NCBI GenBank assembly: GCA_021774445.1
Contig: JAJFJA010000015.1
Coordinates: forward strand, 1 to 64,000
Direction of reading: 5' to 3'
DNA: 64,000 bases
Source: Alphaproteobacteria bacterium
GTDB taxonomy: Bacteria; Pseudomonadota; Alphaproteobacteria; UBA6615
The translations under genes were made by a program, and so were the position numbers. How positions within the stretch are numbered: the first letter of the stretch is position 1; each line of letters starts with the position of its first letter. This document shows, in pieces, positions 34,104 to 42,202 of the stretch. A model generated the notes under the pieces. The model did no database searches. It had not been told where the DNA came from and worked only from the letters and a program-made list of their open reading frames with translations.

Positions 34104-36212
34104 ATGTTGAAACGTCGAGACTTTCTAGCAAGTACCGCCGCGCTTGCCATCGCTGGCCGGCCGTCGCTCGGGCTGACACAGGATCGATACGAGCCGGAGG
34201 CCGGGTATGGTCCGCGGGCGGCCTTAGTTATTGGCAATGGGGCGTATGACGTCGCCCCACAGCTTGATAATCCGGTCAATGATGCGCGTGCCGTGACCGG
34301 TGTCTTGAGGGAAATTGGCTTCGATGTCGCGCATCGCGAGAACGCTGACTTTCAGGACATGCGGGGCGAGATGGCGAGCCTCGGCAGTCGGTTTCCGCAA
34401 GACGGTGTCGGCTTGATTTACTACGCCGGACATGGCGTGCAAGTCGATGGCGTGAACTACCTCTTGCCAAGGGATATCAAGCTGCAAACGGTCGCGGATT
34501 TGAAAGAACGCGCCCTCAACGCCACAGAGCTGCTGAACGCGGCAAATCGAACTGGCGCTGCCCTGACGATCCTCGTTCTGGATGCTTGCCGCAATAACCC
34601 CTTCGGTGACATCGCCGGGGCGTCTGGCGCCGGGCTGGCGACCATGAACCAGTCGCAGGGCGAAACCTTTATCGCTTTCGCTGCGGCGGCTGGCAAATTG
34701 GCCTTCGATGGGTCGGGCGCGAACAGTCCGTTTACCGCCTCACTGGTTTCGGCCCTCGATCCGCCGGGCCAGGAATTGTTCGATGTCTTCCGCAATGTGC
34801 GGCGTGGCGTCCGGCTGGCCACGGGCGGCAAGCAGATACCGTTCGTGAACGTCTCCGTGGAGCGCCGATTCGTCTTCCGGCTCGCATCGGCGGAGCCGGT
34901 GCGGGAACCGGAAGTGTTGAGCAATGACGAGACCTACTGGCGAACGATTCGCGAAAGTCACGACCCGGACGATTTCAAGTCGTTTACCAAGACCTATCCC
35001 GACAGCCCCCATGTTGCCGAGGCGTCTCAGCGGCTACAGACGCTCGAGGGCCAGCCGAGCCTCCGGCAAACGGTGCCCATACCGGCCGGCAAGACGGCCA
35101 GTCAGATCACCCGGTGTGAGATCGAAGTCGACGACCCGAGTGACCCGGACCGGGCGACCGATGGCGTGCATCCGGCGATCGTGAACACGCGTCTGGCCAT
35201 CCGTTTGTGCTCCGAGGCGTTGGCGGAGGACCTGGAGAACCCGAAGCTGCAGTATCTACTCGGCCGCGGGCTGGATATCACTCGGCGCTTGGAGGAAGCG
35301 AAGTTCTTTTTCGAGCGCGCGGCGGATGGTGGCTATTCCGCGGCAATCACCACCCTTGGAATTTGGTACTGGCGCGGTCGTGGCGACGTCGTCGTCCCTG
35401 ATCTCGACAAGTCAGTCAGCTTCCTGCAACGCGGTGCCAAGCTCGGGAACCCGGTCGCTCAGATCGTACTCGGCAACTTTTACCAACGCGGCTTAAGCGT
35501 ACCGGAATCGCAGGAGCGCGCGGTCTTTTGGTACGAGAAGGCGGCCGCGGCGAAATATCCGGCGGCCTTGGATAGGCTCGCCGCCATGTATCGAAAGGGC
35601 CTCGGCGTGCCGGCAGATGCTGTCCGTGCCGCCGAGCTTTATCGTGAGGCCGGCGAGTTGGGTAACACCAACGCAATTGCCACGCTCGGGCGCATGTATC
35701 TGGATGGCAAGGAGATCCCCAGGGATGAGGATCGTGGCATTGCGCTGCTCCAGCAGTCCACCGACCTCAATAACATCTTTGCCCCCTTCCACTTGGGTCG
35801 GCTCTATCAGCGGGGCACTATCGTCACCAAGAATCCTCAATGTGCCTTTGCCTACTATCAACTCTCCGCGGAGCGTGGCTTCGCGCAAGCCATGGTCGCA
35901 CTGGGCCAAATGTACGAAGCGGGCGAGGGCACACCGCAGGACCTCGAACAGGCCTATTTCCAATATTACGTCGCCAAAGAGCTTGCGATCGATCGTGGCC
36001 CCACCGATACCGTCCTGCGTGATGCGACGAGCTTTTTGAATGCCTCAGCCGCCAATTTGACCGGTGCGCAACGCGACAGGGTCGAAGCCGAGGCCGACGG
36101 CTGGATCGAGATGAATATCAAGAAAGTTGAAATCGCGCGGACCTTCCGCACGGCAGTGCCCGGCTTCGTACCGACAGCGCCGCATCATAGTTTGTGTGGT
36201 CAGCCGCTTTAG
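34104..36212 (+). CDS. Tat-exported caspase-like (peptidase C14) protein with Sel1 repeats
   Basis: The start at 34104 places a twin-arginine signal at the N-terminus (KRRDFLASTAALAIAG), so the folded protein should be exported by Tat. Residues about 37-260 are a caspase-fold peptidase with the catalytic dyad His110 (YYAGHGVQ) and Cys162 (VLDACRNNPF). Near 285-320 is the repeat YWRTIRESHDPDDFKSFTKT followed by YPDS, shared with two other proteins here. Residues about 400-650 carry many Sel1 repeats (LGRMYLDGKEIPRDEDRGIA, LGQMYEAGEGTPQDLEQAYF). The total is 702 residues. Caspase/Sel1 fusions are known in alphaproteobacteria, but their substrates are not. Both catalytic residues are present, so activity is expected. 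Confidence 0.88.
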   Translation: MLKRRDFLASTAALAIAGRPSLGLTQDRYEPEAGYGPRAALVIGNGAYDVAPQLDNPVNDARAVTGVLREIGFDVAHRENADFQDMRGEMASLGSRFPQDGVGLIYYAGHGVQVDGVNYLLPRDIKLQTVADLKERALNATELLNAANRTGAALTILVLDACRNNPFGDIAGASGAGLATMNQSQGETFIAFAAAAGKLAFDGSGANSPFTASLVSALDPPGQELFDVFRNVRRGVRLATGGKQIPFVNVSVERRFVFRLASAEPVREPEVLSNDETYWRTIRESHDPDDFKSFTKTYPDSPHVAEASQRLQTLEGQPSLRQTVPIPAGKTASQITRCEIEVDDPSDPDRATDGVHPAIVNTRLAIRLCSEALAEDLENPKLQYLLGRGLDITRRLEEAKFFFERAADGGYSAAITTLGIWYWRGRGDVVVPDLDKSVSFLQRGAKLGNPVAQIVLGNFYQRGLSVPESQERAVFWYEKAAAAKYPAALDRLAAMYRKGLGVPADAVRAAELYREAGELGNTNAIATLGRMYLDGKEIPRDEDRGIALLQQSTDLNNIFAPFHLGRLYQRGTIVTKNPQCAFAYYQLSAERGFAQAMVALGQMYEAGEGTPQDLEQAYFQYYVAKELAIDRGPTDTVLRDATSFLNASAANLTGAQRDRVEAEADGWIEMNIKKVEIARTFRTAVPGFVPTAPHHSLCGQPL

Positions 36213-36271
36213 CGAGATCAAGAAAACGACGCAGGTACGGCGTTCGTGGTGCCGGTCAGGAGGGCGAGGAC

Positions 36272-36889
36272 ATGGATTTCGACGCGCAGTCCTATTGGCA
36301 GGCTCGACACAAGGACTATGCCGGCGACCCGCGTGCCGTCGGCCGCCTTGACAAGACCGTTGACGAAAATGGCGAGAGTACGGCCTATCTCGTCAAGAAC
36401 CTTCGCGCGGTCATACCGGCCGGCAGCGGTGAGGCCCTCGATGTAGGATGCGGCACGGGACGCCTTAGGCCACTGCTGGAGAGTCTCGGTTTCAGTTACA
36501 CAGGATTGGATTTTGCGGCGTCCGGACCCGACGTCATTTGTGCCGATATTTCATCATACCGCGACGGTCAATATGACCTGATTTTGGTTGCGTACGCGCT
36601 GGTTCACATCGTTGACGATGTAAAGTGGCGTCGCGCGCTGCGAAATATGGCACGGATGCTTAAACCATCCGGCACGATTATTATCGTCGATGCGGTACAC
36701 GCGTCGAACCATGCGCATGTGAAGCATCGGGACCAGACACGATACCAGGCGGCGCTCATGCCGCTGGGGCTGCACATGAAGCAGGTGGGAAATCGTGTGT
36801 TCCGCGTAACGCGACGGCACCGGGGCCCATTGAGGGGTTGCCGATTGGAGGTCACCTATCGACCCCCGCCGACCTCGCGCGGCCCCTAA
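36272..36889 (+). CDS. SAM-dependent methyltransferase
   Basis: The ATG at 36272 follows GAGGGCGAGGA and gives a 205-residue protein. The SAM-binding motif I is ALDVGCGTGRLRPLL (about residues 54-68), the acidic motif II end is YTGLDFAASGPDVI, and motif post-I/III appear as YDLILVAYALVHI and MLKPSGTIIIVDAV. It is a class I methyltransferase of unknown substrate. Its C-terminus is basic (RVTRRHRGPLRG), which could bind nucleic acid or phosphate. It follows the caspase-like gene by 59 bases and may be co-transcribed, and is convergent with the Crp/Fnr gene 65 bases away. Confidence 0.85.
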   Translation: MDFDAQSYWQARHKDYAGDPRAVGRLDKTVDENGESTAYLVKNLRAVIPAGSGEALDVGCGTGRLRPLLESLGFSYTGLDFAASGPDVICADISSYRDGQYDLILVAYALVHIVDDVKWRRALRNMARMLKPSGTIIIVDAVHASNHAHVKHRDQTRYQAALMPLGLHMKQVGNRVFRVTRRHRGPLRGCRLEVTYRPPPTSRGP

Positions 36890-36954
36890 TCCTCCGCCGG
36901 CGCCCACCGCCCCATGTGCCGGTATCGACTGACGCGCCGTTCGGGCCGACCGCG

Positions 36955-37656
36955 TCAGTCTTGGGCGACGACGCTGCGGACGAGTTCTTCCAAGCCGGGC
37001 ACGTCCTTGATCACCAGGTTGCGACCACGACGCTCTATGAGGCCGTTATTGGCGAGATCGCTCAGTTCTCGTGATACCGCCTCGCGGTGGGTGCTAATGC
37101 GATTGGCGATCTCGAGGTGCGTCGGCGCCGGATAGATATTGGCGAGGTGCGGCCCGGTCATATGGTCGCGAGCAAGCCGCAAGAGTTCCGCATGGACGCG
37201 GTTGCGCACGGCCATCGTGCTGAACTCGTACACCCGCTCGGACAGTGCGCGCACCAGTCGGGCCAAGCGCTCAAGCAGTGCCTGATTGACAGTCGGCATG
37301 CGCGATTGCATACGCCGGAAGTCCGCCGCGGAGATTGTCAGAATGACGGAATCGGTAACCGCAATCGCCGCCGCCGACCGGGCGCCCCCGTCGATCGCCG
37401 CGATTTCGCCGAACATGTCACCGGCCGTGAGCATGCGGAAGGCGATTTCCTTGCCTGCCGGCGAGTATATGGTGATACGTACGCGCCCGTCCGCGATGAA
37501 ATAGACGTCACGCGTTGTGTCGCGATAGCCGACAAGCTGCTCCTCGGCGCGGCACCGGCGGCGGCGGCAGAGCTGTGCCAGCGTTTTTATGTCCGAGTCC
37601 GGGAGTTCCTTGAAGATCTCGATGGCTCGTAGCGATTCCGCCAAATCTTCAGCCAT
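36955..37656 (-). CDS. Crp/Fnr-family transcription regulator with apparent cAMP pocket
   Basis: The ATG at 37656 has GGAGAG seven bases upstream; a GTG at 37686 would add ten residues. The 233-residue protein has a cyclic-nucleotide-binding domain (about 10-130). Its phosphate-binding cassette reads MFGEIAAIDGGARSAA, keeping Glu84 and the Arg93-Ser94 pair that hold cAMP in E. coli Crp. A dimer helix and a Crp-type winged helix (about 150-225) follow, with recognition region IANRISTHREAVSRELSDLA. No Fnr-type cysteine set is seen (only Cys30 and Cys35). It is encoded 72 bases downstream of a class III cyclase gene on the same strand, so it may read the cyclase's product. Confidence 0.9.
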   Translation of the reverse strand: MAEDLAESLRAIEIFKELPDSDIKTLAQLCRRRRCRAEEQLVGYRDTTRDVYFIADGRVRITIYSPAGKEIAFRMLTAGDMFGEIAAIDGGARSAAAIAVTDSVILTISAADFRRMQSRMPTVNQALLERLARLVRALSERVYEFSTMAVRNRVHAELLRLARDHMTGPHLANIYPAPTHLEIANRISTHREAVSRELSDLANNGLIERRGRNLVIKDVPGLEELVRSVVAQD

Positions 37657-37728
37657 GGACGGGCTCTCCGTTGGCGCCGGAAACACGATTTTCCTGCCGT
37701 GGCCTGGCGGCGGTGTCGCCTTTTTCCC

Positions 37729-39318
37729 TCATCCAGCCGATCGTTTCGCGTTCCAGTGCTGCAGGAGCCCATGATCCTGCACCAGGAAGCGATTGAAGAA
37801 GTCCTTGGTGAAAGCCGCCCCGTTTCCACCGCCGACACAGAAGATCCCGCGCAACATGATCGGATGTTGCAGTGCGTTGCGCTCGGTCAAAAGTCCGGCC
37901 ACGGTGTTGATCGCATCTTCGAGGCGTGCAAAATCCTGACCAAAGTCAAAAACCCCACGCCGCGAGGTGGCCCGTGCCTCACGGCGTAAAATGCCGTGCC
38001 GCAAGCTCTTCATCCGTTCAAACATGGGGCGAATTGCCTTCGCGCGGTCGTCGGCGCTGCCACCGAACGAAACTGGATCGTCAATCAGCAGACCCAGTCC
38101 TTGATTCTCCACCCCCGGCGGCAGGCTCTTTATGAAAGCATCGAACCCCGGCAGATTGTCGAGCCTGGTCACCAGAAGGTAAACCGGCACACTGAGAGCT
38201 AGCTCGGCGCCCGCACTCTCCAGCAAGCGGCGCAAGTGGAAACTGTGATCCCGGCGTTCCTGCTCATTGCCAAGCAACAACCGGTCTGACACGCAGACGA
38301 CGAAGCCGTTCACCGGCATCTCCGGCCGTTGTTTCTTCAGTAGCCGCAACGCCGCCAGCCAGGCCCCCATGCGCTCCTGTTCGGCCAGGCCGCCGACAAA
38401 CCCAGGGGCGCCGCGAATAGCGATCTGTTTGGCGAAAAACCACCAGTCCCAGTTCACGGTTTCGCCCGGTTGCGGCGGCTCCGGCGGCGGCAACGGCGAG
38501 TCCGAGATTGCCGCGTTCAGCAGTTCACGGACGCCCGCCCCCTCGTTACCGAGGAAGAAGAACCAGGGCAGCCGCGCGCCTCCCTGCAGTTGTGGCGATC
38601 GATCGATCACCTTCATCGCGCGGCGCATCGTGATCTCAAGGCCCGGAATGTCCGTGTAGCCTTCCGCCGCCGCCCGCAGCGCTTCGGTGTTCTCGCCGTC
38701 CGGAGATCGTGCCGGCATAGCCGAAGGCGCTATCGAGGTAGCCGTGGCGTTCCCAAAGCGTATGACCGGTTCCGGCGTCGTCGTCGCGGGCATCGAAAAA
38801 AGGACCTTAAAGACGCGCACGGCCTCGTCGATATTCTTGACCTTATGCGAGCCGAGATCTTCAAAATCAAAGTCCACTTTGTTACGGACATAGGTGCGCA
38901 CATGCTCGGCTACGGCTATACCGCCGGGGTCCGCCAAGCCCTCGAGCCTGGCGGCGACGTTGACCCCGTCGCCATATAAGTTGTCGCCATCAACCATCAC
39001 ATCGCCGAGATTGATACCGATGCGAAACAGCATTTGATGTTGCTCTGACGCCGCGTTGTTCTGCGCGGCGATGGCTTGCTGAATGGCCACGGCGGCCCGC
39101 ACCGCTTCCACCGGGCTGGCAAACTCGGCAAGAACCGCGTCGCCGGCCGCCCCGAAGACCCGGCCATGGTGCTGCGCTGTTGCTTCGGCAATCAGATCCT
39201 GGCCGACCTTGAGGCGTGCCAGGGTCGATTCCTCGTCTTTGCGCATATGGGCGCTATAGCCGACCACATCGGTGGCGAGTATGGCGGCGAAGCGCCGTTC
39301 GACGCCGTCGGAATTCAT
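37729..39318 (-). CDS. Class III adenylate/guanylate cyclase fused to a TssM (IcmF)-like pseudo-NTPase domain
   Basis: Residues about 5-175 are a class III cyclase of the rhizobial type with catalytic residues in place: metal-binding Asp17 (LATDVVGYS) and Asp60 (GAAGDAVLAEF), and Asn120 and Arg124 (GDGVNVAARLE). After a linker, residues about 235-520 follow the cytosolic NTPase part of TssM: LPWFFFLGNEGAG in place of the TssM Walker A LPWY..GxxGxGKT, with Lys and Thr replaced by Val263 and Arg264; NWDWWFFAKQIAI at the TssM WWFxxxAVLIDTAG position; NGFVVCVS; VPVYLLVTRLDNLPGF for TssM VYxLFTKxDLLPGF; and LRGIFCVGGG with FFNRFL at the end. There is no membrane helix and no periplasmic TssM part, so the 529-residue protein should be cytosolic. 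It lies directly after tssL, where tssM normally is. A role as a cAMP-producing regulator docked on the T6SS membrane complex is inferred. Confidence 0.85.
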   Translation of the reverse strand: MNSDGVERRFAAILATDVVGYSAHMRKDEESTLARLKVGQDLIAEATAQHHGRVFGAAGDAVLAEFASPVEAVRAAVAIQQAIAAQNNAASEQHQMLFRIGINLGDVMVDGDNLYGDGVNVAARLEGLADPGGIAVAEHVRTYVRNKVDFDFEDLGSHKVKNIDEAVRVFKVLFSMPATTTPEPVIRFGNATATSIAPSAMPARSPDGENTEALRAAAEGYTDIPGLEITMRRAMKVIDRSPQLQGGARLPWFFFLGNEGAGVRELLNAAISDSPLPPPEPPQPGETVNWDWWFFAKQIAIRGAPGFVGGLAEQERMGAWLAALRLLKKQRPEMPVNGFVVCVSDRLLLGNEQERRDHSFHLRRLLESAGAELALSVPVYLLVTRLDNLPGFDAFIKSLPPGVENQGLGLLIDDPVSFGGSADDRAKAIRPMFERMKSLRHGILRREARATSRRGVFDFGQDFARLEDAINTVAGLLTERNALQHPIMLRGIFCVGGGNGAAFTKDFFNRFLVQDHGLLQHWNAKRSAG

Positions 39319-39354
39319 TCAGGCACCCCTACGCCAAACATCGGCAGACTATCC

Positions 39355-40677
39355 TCAAGGCTGAGTTTCTAGGAAAAAATAGCTTGCCGCAACCTGACCC
39401 GCGTTGCCCGTTATCTCTGTGAGCCCACGCCGCAAAGAGAGAATAAAGTCCTCGAAATTGCTCGAATTCCGCAGCTCTTCATTTAAGACAGGTTCGCTGG
39501 TTGCGACGATCAGCAGCATTTCCTTGCCAAACGGCGCCGACGCCCGCAACCGGATCCTGGAGCCATCGTCCCCGATCGCAATATTATCCCCGCCAGCAAG
39601 GCGATTGCTGGTCAGGATGGTGTTTGGCAGGAGATGGATAACACCGCCATCGCCGCGGATATAGAACAAATAGACAAAGCTATCGAACACCGGCGCCGTC
39701 GCTTCGATCACGACGAATTCCTGGTCGCGCAATCGATCGACACCGCCGGCTAACCGAATCGCGGCGCCAAGCCCCTCGGCATCGGTCAATTGCTTCAATG
39801 GGTCGACTTCGATGAGGACTTCACAGAACGGCCAAGTCTGCACCTCGAGCTGGCTGTCGACACGTTGCACGAAAGCGGCGCCGGCGGCGGCTTCAATCAG
39901 TTCTTGTTGATCAATAAACGACGCGACATGTCCCTGCAGCCGAGCCACCCGATTGAAGCCGACCTCAGTCTGCACAGCGGCGCACTGAAGTTGCGCCGCT
40001 GCCGCTTGCACACGGCGATCCGCCAGGCCCCGCAAACCCAAGAACCCGCCCAGAACCACCAAGACCAACAACGCAGCGATAGCCAGCGCCGCTTTGCCCC
40101 AGGGAAAGGCGGCGGCGGGTTGCGCCGGGGCTGGCGGCGGCGGCGGTGGCGCCACGGAGTAAGGTTGCGGTGTCAACTTCTCGTCGACAAGCCCACCCGG
40201 CGCTAGGGGCGGTGTCACGAGCTGGCGTTCATGCAAATCCTTTAGGCGCTCCAGCTCTTCCTTGCCCTTCTCGAGCTGCCCGAAAAAGCCCTGAAAACCG
40301 AGCGACAGGATGAGATAGTAGACCTCGCGAACCTCGTCCTGATCAGCCGCCAAACCCTCCAGATTGGTGAAAAACAACTCGCGCGCTATTTGGGTATTCA
40401 GCAGTTCGCCCTGTAAATTCGCGACTGCCTGGCCCCATTCCGGGTAACGCAGCATGACCTCATCAATCCAAGCGACGACCGCAAAGACGGCTAGGTCGAC
40501 GTCGGCCTGGGCACGAACCTCACTCTCTGCGGCGGTTTTCGCCCCAAGAATGTTGTCGCGCAGCGCCGCGCGCACGGTGGCCGCTGATTCCAGGTGGTCG
40601 CTGGATTGTTCGAGTTTCTCGGCCAAGGCCAGCGTCACGCTGACAGACGGCGCAAAATGATCAAGGAGGCGAGCCAC
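39355..40677 (-). CDS. tssL: T6SS TssL (DotU-like) with periplasmic two-cysteine/DUF4384 extension
   Basis: TssL is the inner-membrane T6SS subunit that binds the baseplate. Residues about 1-160 are the cytosolic DotU domain (AWIDEVMLRYPEWGQ, LNTQIARELFFTNLEGL, DEVREVYYLILSLGFQGFFG). A Pro-rich linker and a membrane helix (about 193-215) follow. Known TssL proteins end here or carry an OmpA-like domain. This one has a domain with Cys232 and Cys285 (53 apart, ending WPFC) and then DUF4384 (SFVYLFYIRGDGGVIHLLPN, SAPFGKEMLLIVA), 440 residues in all. The start is a GTG at 40677; no better in-frame ATG precedes the conserved LLDHFAP. The DUF4384 part may replace the wall- or TssJ-contacting parts missing from this system. 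Confidence 0.9.
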   Translation of the reverse strand: MARLLDHFAPSVSVTLALAEKLEQSSDHLESAATVRAALRDNILGAKTAAESEVRAQADVDLAVFAVVAWIDEVMLRYPEWGQAVANLQGELLNTQIARELFFTNLEGLAADQDEVREVYYLILSLGFQGFFGQLEKGKEELERLKDLHERQLVTPPLAPGGLVDEKLTPQPYSVAPPPPPPAPAQPAAAFPWGKAALAIAALLVLVVLGGFLGLRGLADRRVQAAAAQLQCAAVQTEVGFNRVARLQGHVASFIDQQELIEAAAGAAFVQRVDSQLEVQTWPFCEVLIEVDPLKQLTDAEGLGAAIRLAGGVDRLRDQEFVVIEATAPVFDSFVYLFYIRGDGGVIHLLPNTILTSNRLAGGDNIAIGDDGSRIRLRASAPFGKEMLLIVATSEPVLNEELRNSSNFEDFILSLRRGLTEITGNAGQVAASYFFLETQP

Positions 40678-40725
40678 TATGAAGGAACCCCGGACTTGTG
40701 CGAGACAGACCTGTCTCCGCTCATC

Positions 40726-42075
40726 CTATTCTTTGACCGCCCAAAATTCCATCTTGAGCCCAGGGAAGTGACCGGAATCGTTGATCCAGAAGGCACCGGA
40801 ACGTTTGATCTGCTGCCACATTTCGAGCTGCAACTGATGGCCCGCGCGGTCGAGCTCGAAGTACAAAAATCCGGGATGGTGCGGGATCTCCCGCGGTTTG
40901 GTCGATAGGTTTGCCAATTTGAGCCCGGACAACCCGCTGATATCGTCGATCTTCTGCTCGGAGAGGATTTTTATGTCGGCCCTCTTGGTAATCCCCTCGA
41001 GGATGTCATGGGGCGGCATATCGGCTTTCACAGCCAAGATGAACTTGGCCTGTTCGAGCAGGTCCCGGTCGGTCGGAATACCACGGTAAAGATAGTTGCC
41101 GCGATCCTCCAGGTCGATCCAGACCGCGCTCGGCTCTACCGTCCGGCTGAAGGCCCGCCGTAGCTCCATAACCACCGGTTCGAACGTCTCATACAGCGCA
41201 TCATGCCGATACTCCGGCAATGGCGCCGGGCGCTTGCTCTCGCGCGTCAGCATGGCGATATCGCCGACGATCTGTACCAACAGTCGATAAAGCGTTTCCG
41301 GGTGGACGACCGGGAGCCTGGCATAGTGCTCCACCAAAGGTTCATAGCGGTTGATAATCTGCAGCAGCAGGAACTCCCAGAAATCCGCTGCCCCGCTGCG
41401 CGCCAATTCGCCCAGTGCACCGGCGAGATCCTCGCCGCGCTGCCGCAGTCGGCTGTTGAGATCGATGATGTAGGACCGCAGGATATGGAAGCCCTGACAG
41501 TTCAGAATCGGCGGCAAATAGGCGTCTTCGATCAAGACGCTGCCGTCCGTCCGCACTTCGGCGACCCGCGTCAGCCCCATATGGACGTAACCGCCGAGCT
41601 CTTCGTCATCGCGCATGAGCCGAAACCGCAGGCGCGCAATGTCGATCTCGGCCTCCGAACCGTCGCGCGTGGTGCTGTCGCGCACGGCAATTCGCTCGGC
41701 GACGAACCGTAAGGCGCCGTCTTGTCCGTTCACCACCTCGACATCCGTAGCGCCCGAGCGGCGTGCCGGCAGCGCCAGCGCGACGCCAAATCCGCCACTG
41801 CGCTGCGCCACCTCCATCGGCTCCGGCGCCTCGGTGTCTCCAGGAATGTGAAACGGGGTGCCGTCCGGCATGATGCCGGCGGCAGACACGATGGCCACCT
41901 TGCCCAAGCCCAGCAACTCGCTGTCTAGCTCCAGCGATGTGAAGCCATAGTCGTAGGCGCTCAGCCCGCCGATTCGAGAGCGAATATAGCTTTCCAGATA
42001 GCGTTCATGCTGCTGAAAATGCTGCGGTCGCAGAAACAGGCCCTCAGACCACACGACCTTACTGTACCAAGACAT
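40726..42075 (-). CDS. tssK: T6SS baseplate protein TssK
   Basis: The start at 42075 gives the canonical N-terminus (MSWYSKVVWSEGLFLRPQHF); a longer frame from 42114 adds 13 non-conserved residues. At 449 residues the length is normal. Further family features are GLSAYDYGFTSLELD near 40, the region HMGLTRVAEV, and ALYETFEPVVMELRRAF before the C-terminal head. TssK trimers connect the baseplate wedge (TssEFG) to TssL/TssM in the inner membrane. tssL lies 48 bases downstream. The gene before it encodes a HEAT-repeat protein rather than another core subunit. Confidence 0.95.
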   Translation of the reverse strand: MSWYSKVVWSEGLFLRPQHFQQHERYLESYIRSRIGGLSAYDYGFTSLELDSELLGLGKVAIVSAAGIMPDGTPFHIPGDTEAPEPMEVAQRSGGFGVALALPARRSGATDVEVVNGQDGALRFVAERIAVRDSTTRDGSEAEIDIARLRFRLMRDDEELGGYVHMGLTRVAEVRTDGSVLIEDAYLPPILNCQGFHILRSYIIDLNSRLRQRGEDLAGALGELARSGAADFWEFLLLQIINRYEPLVEHYARLPVVHPETLYRLLVQIVGDIAMLTRESKRPAPLPEYRHDALYETFEPVVMELRRAFSRTVEPSAVWIDLEDRGNYLYRGIPTDRDLLEQAKFILAVKADMPPHDILEGITKRADIKILSEQKIDDISGLSGLKLANLSTKPREIPHHPGFLYFELDRAGHQLQLEMWQQIKRSGAFWINDSGHFPGLKMEFWAVKE

Positions 42076-42202
42076 CCAGAACCCCGGCGGTAGGCGAAGC
42101 AACGCGCAAGGCATCCTAAGGCATGCGGCCGTTTTTCAACAACGGAAAGCAAGACCGGCCCTGGATGAGGGCGGGAGAGGGACCGCGCGGCGATCCGCCC
42201 CG

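Noticed and set aside
37729..39318. The TssM-like domain as a working GTPase/ATPase
   Set aside because: The phosphate-binding loop lacks its lysine and threonine and the Walker B-like IDTAG motif is not kept, so nucleotide hydrolysis is unlikely.
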